Assembly (NCBI GenBank): GCA_021324465.1
Contig: JAJPJB010000048.1
Span: 1-64,000 of the forward strand
Source of the DNA: Hyphomicrobiaceae bacterium
GTDB taxonomy: Bacteria; Pseudomonadota; Alphaproteobacteria; Rhizobiales; Xanthobacteraceae
Direction: 5' to 3'
Length of the DNA: 64,000 nt
The position numbers and the translations under genes were made by a program. This document shows, in pieces, positions 7,110 to 15,069 of this stretch. The notes beneath the pieces were generated by a model. That model was given only the letters and a program-made list of their open reading frames with translations. It did not search any database and was not told the DNA's origin. Every line of letters begins with the position of its first letter. Position 1 is the stretch's first letter.

Positions 7110-8471
7110 ATGGCCTCGGTTCTTGATCTTATCGGCGAAACGCCGCTTGTTGAAGTTACCAAATTCGACTGTGGCCCGTGCCGCCTGTTCTTGAAGCTTG
7201 AGAGCGCCAATCCGTCGGGCTCGATTAAGGACCGTCCGGCGCGCTGCATGATCGAGGCGGCGGAAGCCGAAGGACGCCTGAAACCCGGCGGCACCATTGT
7301 CGAGGCAACCGCTGGCAATACGGGACTTGGCCTTGCGTTGGTCGCGGCGCGCAAAGGCTATCGCATTGTGCTCGTCGTGCCCGACAAGATAGCGCGCGAG
7401 AAAATCCTCCATTGCAAGGCAATGGGCGCGGAAGTGGTGCTCACCCGCTCGGACGTCGGCCGCGGCCATCCCGATTATTACCAAGACCTTGCGCAATCCA
7501 TCACCGCCCGTACACCTGGCGCAGTGTTCATCAATCAATTTGACAATCCCGCCAATCCGCGGGCGCACGAGACGACGACCGGACCGGAAATCCTGCGCCA
7601 GATGCAGGGCGACGTTGACGCCGTCGTTGTTGGCGTCGGCTCCGGCGGCACGTTGACCGGTATCGGGCGCTTCCTGGCAAAACATTCGCCGAAAAGCCGC
7701 ATGATTCTCGCCGACCCAGTGGGCTCGGTGCTTGCGCCGTTTGTCGAGACCGGAACCATACCGAGCCCAGGCAACTGGGCCGTCGAAGGAATTGGCGAAG
7801 ACTTTATACCGGCCAATGCCGACCTGAAGCTTGTGCACAAAGCCTACGCGATCTCCGATCCGGACAGCTTCGCGGCCGCGCGCGAGCTTCTGCGTTTGGA
7901 AGGCATTCTTGCGGGCTCGTCCAGCGGGACCTTGCTGGCGGCGGCGCTGCGCTACTGCCGCGAGCAAAGCGCAGCGCGGCGTGTCGTCAGCTTGGTCTGC
8001 GACTCCGGCGCAAAATATCTGTCGAAGGTTTTCAATCCGGTCTTCGCCGCGCGCGAGGGCTGGGATCACGAGCGCCGCGGCCAGGTGCGGGATGTCGTCT
8101 TTAGCCGCTTCCCCGAAGGCGAAGAAGTGGTCGTGCACCCCAACGATCCGTTGCGCACCGCGTTCACGCGCATGCGCGCTGCCGACGTCTCACAGCTGCC
8201 AGTGGTTGACGGCGATCGCATTGTCGGCCTCGTCGATGAGAGCGATATGCTCGGCGCCGTGCTCGAAGGCTCTGCTCGTGCGTTCGAACTGCCGGTGAAA
8301 GACGTGATGGTGACGCGGCTCGAGACCATCTCGGCCGATGCGCCGATTCGCGACCTTGTGCCGTTGTTCCGCCGCGACCTCGTCGCCATCGTCATGGAGC
8401 GGGATCGCTTTCTGGGTATCGCGACGCGTCTTGACCTCGTCAATTATTTCCGCATCGCGCAAACGAGATGA
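7110..8471 (+). CDS. cbs: Cystathionine beta-synthase (PLP domain plus two CBS domains)
   Basis: A fold-type II PLP enzyme of 453 aa. The PLP lysine is K40 in SGSIKDR, the loop GNTG (in EATAGNTGLG) binds substrate, and GSGGTLTG binds the cofactor phosphate. From ~residue 335 two CBS domains follow (DVVFSRFPEG... and VKDVMVTRLETISADAPIRD). This architecture fits cystathionine beta-synthase, which condenses homocysteine with serine, better than plain cysteine synthase. The next gene, a cystathionine gamma-lyase, begins immediately after its stop, supporting a reverse transsulfuration unit. Direct O-acetylserine sulfhydrylase activity remains possible. Confidence 0.88.
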   Translation: MASVLDLIGETPLVEVTKFDCGPCRLFLKLESANPSGSIKDRPARCMIEAAEAEGRLKPGGTIVEATAGNTGLGLALVAARKGYRIVLVVPDKIAREKILHCKAMGAEVVLTRSDVGRGHPDYYQDLAQSITARTPGAVFINQFDNPANPRAHETTTGPEILRQMQGDVDAVVVGVGSGGTLTGIGRFLAKHSPKSRMILADPVGSVLAPFVETGTIPSPGNWAVEGIGEDFIPANADLKLVHKAYAISDPDSFAAARELLRLEGILAGSSSGTLLAAALRYCREQSAARRVVSLVCDSGAKYLSKVFNPVFAAREGWDHERRGQVRDVVFSRFPEGEEVVVHPNDPLRTAFTRMRAADVSQLPVVDGDRIVGLVDESDMLGAVLEGSARAFELPVKDVMVTRLETISADAPIRDLVPLFRRDLVAIVMERDRFLGIATRLDLVNYFRIAQTR

Positions 8472-8472
8472 A

Positions 8473-9636
8473 ATGATGGCACCGAGCAACACACTCGACT
8501 TCGCGACGCGCTGCGTCCATGCCGGTCAAGATCATGATCCGACCACTGGAGCGGTGATTACGCCGATCTACGCGACGTCGACCTATGCGCAGTCCAGCCC
8601 CGGCGTACACAAGGGCTTCGAATATTCGCGCTCGCAGAACCCGACACGCATTGCGCTTGAACGCTGTGTTGCCGATCTCGAGGGCGGCGCAGCGGGTTTT
8701 GCTTTCGCCTCGGGCATGGCCGCGACCGCAACCGTGCTCGACTGCCTGGAACAGAACTCACATGTCGTCGTGGGCGATGATGTATACGGCGGCACGCGCC
8801 GGTTGTTTGATCTGGTGCGGAAGCAATCGGCAGGAATCGAGACAACTTATGCCGATCTTTCCAACGCCGACGCCTTGATCGCCGCGATACGTCCCAACAC
8901 ACGCCTGGTATGGCTTGAGACGCCGACCAACCCAATGCTCAAGATTGTCGATCTGGAGCGCATCGCCGCCATAGCGCGAGGCAGAAGGATTCTGACTGTT
9001 TGCGACAATACATTCGCCAGTCCGTGGACCCAGCGGCCGCTCGAATATAGCTTCGATTTGGTCATGCATTCAGCGACCAAATATCTCAATGGCCACTCCG
9101 ACATGATTGGCGGCATCGTGGTCGTCGGTGAGAATGCCGAGCTGCGCGATCGCATAGCGTTCCTGCAAAACGCGGTCGGTGCGGTGCAAGGGCCGTTCGA
9201 TTCGTTTTTGGCCCTGCGCGGAGTCAAAACCCTCGCTTTGCGCATGGAGCGGCAATCGGCGTCCGCTTTGCGCATCGCGCATTGGCTGGCGAGGCATCAT
9301 CGGATTGAGCGCGTGCATTATCCGGGCCTTGCCACGCATCCGCAGCATGCGCTGGCGCGCCGGCAAATGCGGGCTTTTGGCGCCATGATCACGGTCGAAG
9401 TTGCAGGCACCTCCGATGATGCACGGCGCTTCCTGGAACGATGCCGAGTTTTCACATTGGCCGAAAGCCTTGGCGGTGTCGAAAGCTTGATCTCGCTGCC
9501 GGCCTTGATGACCCATGCCTCAACGCCGGAAAAGGTGCGCGCGGCACTGGGCATTAGCGATCGTTTGGTAAGGATTTCTGTCGGTATAGAGGATAGCGAC
9601 GATCTTATCGCCGACCTTCAAACGGCGCTCGGTTAG
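8473..9636 (+). CDS. Cystathionine gamma-lyase / gamma-synthase family PLP enzyme
   Basis: Cys/Met metabolism PLP enzyme of ~387 aa. The start is one of two adjacent ATGs at 8473/8476, 1-4 bases after the cbs stop; the track start at 8338 lies inside cbs. The PLP lysine is in SATKYLNGHSDMIGG (~K203), with SRSQNPTR near the N-terminus and DNTFASP (~177-183) typical of the family. Paired with cbs it most likely cleaves cystathionine to cysteine, 2-oxobutyrate and ammonia. Cystathionine gamma-synthase is the alternative because sequence alone separates them poorly. Confidence 0.87.
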   Translation: MMAPSNTLDFATRCVHAGQDHDPTTGAVITPIYATSTYAQSSPGVHKGFEYSRSQNPTRIALERCVADLEGGAAGFAFASGMAATATVLDCLEQNSHVVVGDDVYGGTRRLFDLVRKQSAGIETTYADLSNADALIAAIRPNTRLVWLETPTNPMLKIVDLERIAAIARGRRILTVCDNTFASPWTQRPLEYSFDLVMHSATKYLNGHSDMIGGIVVVGENAELRDRIAFLQNAVGAVQGPFDSFLALRGVKTLALRMERQSASALRIAHWLARHHRIERVHYPGLATHPQHALARRQMRAFGAMITVEVAGTSDDARRFLERCRVFTLAESLGGVESLISLPALMTHASTPEKVRAALGISDRLVRISVGIEDSDDLIADLQTALG

Positions 9637-9790
9637 TGCCGTCGCACGCGATCTGCAGGCCACGACAAGAATGGGACGATTTGGATTAGCTGGGCTTTGA
9701 AGATTATTCGAACGAGCTACTTAGCTTGTTGGTAGTTCCCCACTCGTTAGGTGTTCAGGCGTTTGTTGCTTGATTTGGAGTCTGTTGCGC

Positions 9791-10078
9791 ATGAGTTCGC
9801 TCGATATTGACGAGAAGCGCCGGAATACCCGTCAGCGTCTAGGCCGATTGGCGACCATCAAACTCGGCGCCGGCCTTCCACCGCGATACGTGCTCGTCAC
9901 CAATGTGTCCGAGGATGGCGTTCGTCTTCTCCTCAACGGCGTCGAGGTCGTCGACGAATTCGTACTCCTTTTCCATGGCAACGGCGGGCCGGCGCGAGAC
10001 GGCACGTACAAGCTCGTGTGGCGAAAAGGCAATGATGTTGGCGCCAAATTCGTGAGCGACGCTACGCGCAGCGCCTAG
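9791..10078 (+). CDS. PilZ domain protein (c-di-GMP receptor)
   Basis: A single-domain PilZ protein of 95 aa from the ATG at 9791 (MSSLDIDEKRR); the track start at 9770 adds seven unlikely residues. The two c-di-GMP motifs are visible: RxxxR (RRNTR, residues ~10-14) and the NxSxxG variant (NVSEDG, 38-43) of D/NxSxxG. It probably binds c-di-GMP in the cytoplasm and passes the signal to an unknown partner. No cyclase or phosphodiesterase is adjacent. Confidence 0.82.
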   Translation: MSSLDIDEKRRNTRQRLGRLATIKLGAGLPPRYVLVTNVSEDGVRLLLNGVEVVDEFVLLFHGNGGPARDGTYKLVWRKGNDVGAKFVSDATRSA

Positions 10079-10302
10079 GATCATGCTGAAGTCTGCGGCC
10101 GCTCACGGCGGCCGCGACGACGCTACAGGATGGCGTCGGGCCGTGGACTCTTGCAATCGGCGCCTGCCTTTCCGCCGCAAAGCGACGGACTGGTCGATCG
10201 AGGCGACGAAATTTCACCTCTCACACCTGGACCAGCGATCGTTGTCAGGATATTCGTGCAGCCGACGCGACCCTTCTGGCTGTCGAATTAAAATGATGTG
10301 CG

Positions 10303-10749
10303 ATGGATGATATCTATTTCGAGGACGTGGTGCCCGGCACCACGCTTCACGCAGGTCCCTACGTTATTTCCGAACAAGAGTTGATGAGGTTTGCGGCGGC
10401 ATGGGATCCGATGCCGATGCACGTGGACAAGGCTTATGCCGAGAAGCATGGCGGGCTGACTGCGCCTGGGACCTACCTGCTCGCTGTCAAGCTGAAGCTT
10501 GTTCATTCCCTGCCGCTGCGACGCACCGTCATTGCGTCGATCGGTTATGACGAAGTGCGTTTTCACCGACCGGTCCGTGCGGGCGAATCGCTGAATCTGA
10601 TGCTTGAGTGGACCGGAAAGCGGCGCTCGGAATCAAAGCCGGACCGGGGAATTGTCAAAGGGCGCTATGCGCTCGTCGACGCGGCGGGCGAAGCCGTGCT
10701 GTCGCATTTGGATACGGTGCTCATGCGACTGCGGTATCCGAATGTCTGA
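10303..10749 (+). CDS. MaoC-like hot-dog dehydratase
   Basis: A 148-aa hot-dog fold protein. The N-terminal YFEDVVPGT, the substrate-site segment FAAAWDPMPMHVD and the later VRFHRPVRAGE are the usual landmarks of MaoC/R-specific enoyl-CoA hydratase-like proteins. The canonical D-P-x-x-x-H pattern is present as WDPMPMHVD. It is expected to hydrate or dehydrate an acyl-CoA, substrate unknown. It is convergent with the EthD-like gene, 22 bases apart. Confidence 0.85.
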   Translation: MDDIYFEDVVPGTTLHAGPYVISEQELMRFAAAWDPMPMHVDKAYAEKHGGLTAPGTYLLAVKLKLVHSLPLRRTVIASIGYDEVRFHRPVRAGESLNLMLEWTGKRRSESKPDRGIVKGRYALVDAAGEAVLSHLDTVLMRLRYPNV

Positions 10750-10771
10750 GCTGTCACTTTTCTCAACTCGT

Positions 10772-11467
10772 TCACACAGGCTCGATGACCCTGGTGCTCA
10801 TTGCGTAGTGATTGTTCGGCCCGCTGAACTTTGGAAAAGCGCGGAAGTCGGCGCGCATATCATGACGCACCGGTGAGTTCAGCGCCTGCGTCAAGGCCTC
10901 GGCGCTGTCAAAGGCAACCTTGTTGCGCTGCATGAAATGCACGCGCGTAAAAGGCAGCGCACTGACCCAGTCCATGCGCGTGTAAACTTCGAGCTCGCGG
11001 ATTCCGGGCAACATCGCCATGTGCCGGGTGTGGTTGCCGAGATAATGACTGTGCCAGGCATTCAAATCTTCCGCTTCGCCCTCATAAGATACGAGATAAC
11101 TAAAATACGGCTCGCCCGGCGCACTTTTGCGCACCGGATCCGGCACCGCGAAGCGGCGAACCAGCATGGCCTGCTGCGTGATCTCCGCCGCGCTCAGCGC
11201 GGGAAATTCGTCCCGCGAGGTCAGCGCGCGAAGCTGGCCGTCCCGCGCCAGCGCCGCTTCAAGCTCGTGCACTTCTCGAAAATAGAGCTGCACCAGCAAC
11301 GACGGCGGCGGACCGTCGCTGACGTAGGGGTCGCTGGCACTCGATGCCGTGTGCACAAGCGCCCTGGTGAGCCCCGGCGCGGAGCGCAGATGCTTTGCGA
11401 ACTCGGCCAACTCCCCGGTGACCGGCTCGGTGCGGCATCGGAAGGTCAAAAACAGGCAGGTGCTCAT
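10772..11467 (-). CDS. EthD-like / dimeric alpha-beta barrel protein
   Basis: A 231-aa soluble protein whose halves both look like ferredoxin-fold alpha-beta barrel domains. The second half (SYLVSYEGEAEDLNAWHSHY, then HMAMLPGIRELEVYTR, then ALPFTRVHFMQRNKVAFDS) matches the EthD/stress-responsive barrel pattern, and the first half (LTFRCRTEPVTGELAEF, then SLLVQLYFREVHELEAAL) resembles a duplicate. EthD-like proteins often accompany catabolic oxygenases. It is divergent from the indolepyruvate ferredoxin oxidoreductase gene, 96 bases apart, suggesting a shared control region. The enzymatic role is unknown. Confidence 0.65.
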   Translation of the reverse strand: MSTCLFLTFRCRTEPVTGELAEFAKHLRSAPGLTRALVHTASSASDPYVSDGPPPSLLVQLYFREVHELEAALARDGQLRALTSRDEFPALSAAEITQQAMLVRRFAVPDPVRKSAPGEPYFSYLVSYEGEAEDLNAWHSHYLGNHTRHMAMLPGIRELEVYTRMDWVSALPFTRVHFMQRNKVAFDSAEALTQALNSPVRHDMRADFRAFPKFSGPNNHYAMSTRVIEPV

Positions 11468-11563
11468 AGGACCCTTCTATGCGGCCGCGGCGCGGATGCA
11501 ATATAAACCGGACAGCGGCGGGGCCACTCTCACGATCGGGGATACCGCCGCGCGGAGCAGAAC

Positions 11564-14500
11564 GTGCAATTGGCGCAAGTCGGTCTGGACGACAAATATA
11601 CCCTTCAATCCGGACGCATCTACCTGTCCGGCATCCAGGCTCTGGTACGGCTGCCGATGATGCAGCGCCTGCGCGACCGTGCAGCAGGCCTCAATACGGC
11701 AGGCTTCATCTCGGGCTATCGCGGCTCGCCGCTTGGCGGCTATGACAACGCCTTGTGGCAGGCGCAGCATTTGCTCGACCAGCACGACATTCGCTTCCAG
11801 CCGGGCCTCAACGAAGATCTGGCTGCGACCGCCGTCTGGGGCAGTCAGCAGGTCGGGCTATTTCCGGGCGCCAAGGTCGATGGCGTATTCGGCATCTGGT
11901 ACGGCAAGGGTCCCGGCGTCGATCGATCGCTGGATGTGCTCCGGCACGCAAACTGGGCGGGGACCTCGCCGCATGGCGGCGTTCTGGCCATAGCCGGCGA
12001 CGACCACGGCGCCCAGTCCACGACAACGGCCTATCAATGCGAGCAGGTGTTCGAAGCGGCCATGATGCCGATTCTCAATCCTGCGACGGTTCAGGATTAT
12101 CTCGACTTTGGCCTGTTCGGGTTTGCGCTCTCGCGATTTTCCGGATGCTGGGTCGGCTTCAAGGCGACCAGCGAGGCCGTCGACAGCTCGGCATCGGTCG
12201 ACGCCGATCTGCGGCGCGTGAGAATAGTCCCGCCGCGCGATTTCGAAATGGCGCCGGGCGGCGTTCATATCCGGTGGCCGCGGGCCGGGATGGACTACGG
12301 GCTGGAGCAGGAGCGCCGGCTGCTTGGGCCGAAGCTTGCGGCGGTGCACGCCTTTGCGCGCGCCAACAGGATAGACCGGGTGGTCATCGATTCGGCGCAG
12401 CCGCTGATCGGCATCGTTGCCACCGGCAAGGGCTATCTCGATCTCCGGGAAGCGATGGCGGAGCTTGGCTTGACCGAATCCATCGCCGCCGAGCTTGGCA
12501 TTCGCGTCTACAAGGTCGGGCTTAGCTGGCCGCTTGAGGCCGAAGGGGCGCTGCGGTTTGCCGCAGGGCTCAAAGACATTCTTGTGATCGAGGAAAAGCG
12601 CGGCTTCATTGAAAATCAGCTCGTCCGTCTCCTCTACAATATGGATGCTACGCGCCGGCCTAGCGTTGTGGGCAAATGCGATGAAGCTGGCGCAGTGCTC
12701 GTCCCGAGCATCGCCGAACTGAACCCAACCATTGTCGCGCATGCCCTGGTCGCGCGGCTGAAGCGGCTGGCGGTGGATGAGTTGCACATGCGGCAATTTG
12801 AGCAGCGTTTGGCGCAGCTTGAAGCCTTCGGGCGTCCGCGTGCAGTGCCGTCGTCCAAAATCGTGCGCGTCCCGTACTTCTGTTCGGGCTGTCCGCACAA
12901 CACCTCGACCCGCGTGCCCGCAGGCAGCCGCGCCATGGCAGGGATCGGCTGCCACAGCATGGCGCTGTTCATGCCGGGGCGCGAAACCGCAACTACGACG
13001 CAGATGGGCGGCGAAGGCGTCAACTGGATTGGCCAAGCGCCATTTACGACCGAACGGCACGTGTTCCAAAATTTGGGCGACGGCACTTTCACGCATTCAG
13101 GCTTGCTGGCCATTCGCGCCGCGGCGGCGGCAGGCGTCAACATCACCTATAAGATTCTCTACAACGAGGCGGTGGCGATGACCGGCGGCCAGCCTATCGA
13201 GGGCGCGCCTAGCGTACCGCAGATTGCGCAGCAGGTCATGGCGGAGGGCGCGCGGCGCGTCGTCGTCGTCAGCGACGAGCCCGACAAATATCCTTCCAGC
13301 GCCGGCTTTCCGAAAGGCACTGAGGTCCGGCATCGCGACGATCTCGATAGTGTTCAGCGCGAATTGCGCGAGACGCCGGGACTTACCGTGCTGATCTATG
13401 ATCAGACCTGTGCGGCGGAGAAACGCCGCCGCCGCAAGCGCGGGCTTCATCCCGATCCACCGGCGCGCGTGTTCATCAACGACGCCGTCTGCGAGGGTTG
13501 CGGCGACTGCTCGACCAAATCCAATTGCATCTCGGTGCTGCCGGTCGAGACCGAATTCGGCCGCAAGCGACGGATTGATCAGTCCGCCTGCAACAAGGAT
13601 TTCTCATGCCTGAAGGGCTTCTGCCCAAGCTTTGTCACGGTGCGTGGCGGCAGCCTGCGCAAGCTTGCGGGCGCAGCCGTTGCGGACGGTGCGTCCATCC
13701 CTTTGGCCGAGCCGCCGCGGCGGGTTCTTGATCGACCGTACAATATTCTCATCGCCGGCATCGGCGGCACGGGCATCGTCACGCTCGGTGCTCTTCTGGG
13801 CATGGCGGCGCATCTGGAAGGCAAAGCCGTCACCGTCCTCGACACCACAGGGCTCGCGCAAAAGAACGGCGCGGTGACAAGTCATATTCGGCTCGCGCCG
13901 CGATCCGAGGATCTGCATGCGGTGCGGATTGCCGCAGGCTGCGCCGACCTTCTTCTCGCCTGCGATCCCGTTGTCGCGGCGACTCCGGCCGCGCTCGCAT
14001 GCAGTCAAAGCGGCGTTACCAAGGCAGTCATCAACAGTCATTTGCAGCCGACCCCGGCTTTCATCTTCAACCCGGATGTCGATTTCGAGGCAGCCGCGAT
14101 GCTTGAGGCGATTAGGACCGCTGTGGGCGCGAATGGAACGGACCTGATCGATGCCACCGCCCTCGCGTCGGCGCTGATGGGCGATGCCATCGTCGCCAAT
14201 CTGTTCATGCTCGGCTATGCCTTTCAGAAAGGCTACGTACCGCTCAGCCTCGCTGCTCTCGAGCGTGCGATCGAGCTGAACGGCGTCGCTGTCGAAAACA
14301 ACAAGCTGAGTTTCACATGGGGGCGCCGTACCGCCGCTGATCGCAGGCAGGTCGAAGCGCTTTTGCGCGATACGCTTGACGATGAGGGAGCTCCAAAACT
14401 GCAGGGGCTCGATGCGCTGGTCGAAAGCCGCGCCGCTTTTCTCGCTGACTATCAAAGCGCCTCCTACGCACAGCGCTATCGCAACGCCGTTGCAGCGATT

Positions 14501-15061
14501 AGAGACGCGGAGGCCACGCGCACGAGCGGCTATTGCGGCCTGGCCGACGCGGTTGCACGGAACCTGTTCACGCTGATGGCTTACAAGGACGAGTATGAAG
14601 TTGCACGGCTCTATACAGATGGCACGTTCCGCAAAAAGCTGGAGCGGCAATTCGACGGGCCGTTCACCATCGAATACCATCTGGCGCCGCCGCTCTTTGC
14701 CGCGCGCGATCCAGTAACCGGCGAGCCGCGCAAGCGCGCCTATGGCGGCTGGATGACGCGCGTGTTGAAGGTTCTGGCGCGGCTGCGGCGGTTGCGCGGA
14801 ACGCCTTTGGACATCTTCGGCTACACGGCTGAGCGCCGCATGGAACGCCGATTGATTGCACAGTACGAGGCGATACTCGTCGAGCTTGCTAGTTCGCTCA
14901 CGCCCGACAATCACGCGCTTGCCGTGGAGATTGCGTCGATTCCGGCAAAAATTCGCGGCTTTGGCCACATCAAACAACGCAGCGTCGCGAGCGCCAAAGC
15001 TTGCGAAGCCGAGCTTCTAACGCTGCTACGCCGAAAACACACTCCGGCCACGGCGGCATAG
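11564..15061 (+). CDS. Fused indolepyruvate ferredoxin oxidoreductase family protein
   Basis: A 1165-aa single-chain 2-oxoacid:ferredoxin oxidoreductase. Order: N-terminal pyruvate-ferredoxin-oxidoreductase-like domain (~1-400), Cys-containing segment CSGCPHNTSTR, TPP-binding domain (LGDGTFTHSG, then NEAVAMTGG), ferredoxin-like 4Fe-4S segment (CEGCGDCSTKSNC, then CNKDFSCLKGFCPSF; ~645-690), gamma domain (IAGIGGTGIVTLGALLG, ~725-910) and a long C-terminal extension. It decarboxylates aryl-pyruvates to aryl-acyl-CoA with reduction of ferredoxin. The start is GTG at 11564 after GGAG. It is convergent with dppDF, 8 bases apart. Confidence 0.9.
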   Translation: MQLAQVGLDDKYTLQSGRIYLSGIQALVRLPMMQRLRDRAAGLNTAGFISGYRGSPLGGYDNALWQAQHLLDQHDIRFQPGLNEDLAATAVWGSQQVGLFPGAKVDGVFGIWYGKGPGVDRSLDVLRHANWAGTSPHGGVLAIAGDDHGAQSTTTAYQCEQVFEAAMMPILNPATVQDYLDFGLFGFALSRFSGCWVGFKATSEAVDSSASVDADLRRVRIVPPRDFEMAPGGVHIRWPRAGMDYGLEQERRLLGPKLAAVHAFARANRIDRVVIDSAQPLIGIVATGKGYLDLREAMAELGLTESIAAELGIRVYKVGLSWPLEAEGALRFAAGLKDILVIEEKRGFIENQLVRLLYNMDATRRPSVVGKCDEAGAVLVPSIAELNPTIVAHALVARLKRLAVDELHMRQFEQRLAQLEAFGRPRAVPSSKIVRVPYFCSGCPHNTSTRVPAGSRAMAGIGCHSMALFMPGRETATTTQMGGEGVNWIGQAPFTTERHVFQNLGDGTFTHSGLLAIRAAAAAGVNITYKILYNEAVAMTGGQPIEGAPSVPQIAQQVMAEGARRVVVVSDEPDKYPSSAGFPKGTEVRHRDDLDSVQRELRETPGLTVLIYDQTCAAEKRRRRKRGLHPDPPARVFINDAVCEGCGDCSTKSNCISVLPVETEFGRKRRIDQSACNKDFSCLKGFCPSFVTVRGGSLRKLAGAAVADGASIPLAEPPRRVLDRPYNILIAGIGGTGIVTLGALLGMAAHLEGKAVTVLDTTGLAQKNGAVTSHIRLAPRSEDLHAVRIAAGCADLLLACDPVVAATPAALACSQSGVTKAVINSHLQPTPAFIFNPDVDFEAAAMLEAIRTAVGANGTDLIDATALASALMGDAIVANLFMLGYAFQKGYVPLSLAALERAIELNGVAVENNKLSFTWGRRTAADRRQVEALLRDTLDDEGAPKLQGLDALVESRAAFLADYQSASYAQRYRNAVAAIRDAEATRTSGYCGLADAVARNLFTLMAYKDEYEVARLYTDGTFRKKLERQFDGPFTIEYHLAPPLFAARDPVTGEPRKRAYGGWMTRVLKVLARLRRLRGTPLDIFGYTAERRMERRLIAQYEAILVELASSLTPDNHALAVEIASIPAKIRGFGHIKQRSVASAKACEAELLTLLRRKHTPATAA

Positions 15062-15069
15062 TTCAAAGG

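Noticed and set aside
7005-8138. 377-aa minus-strand ORF
   Set aside because: Antisense to cbs, whose PLP motifs are clear.
10083-10310. 75-aa ORF between the PilZ and MaoC genes
   Set aside because: Unconvincing composition and no ribosome site; it overlaps the start of the MaoC-like gene.
11858-13096. 412-aa minus-strand ORF
   Set aside because: Also antisense to the same oxidoreductase gene; composition is typical of an opposite-strand artefact.
13604-14977. 457-aa minus-strand ORF
   Set aside because: Shadow of the fused indolepyruvate ferredoxin oxidoreductase; no recognisable protein features.
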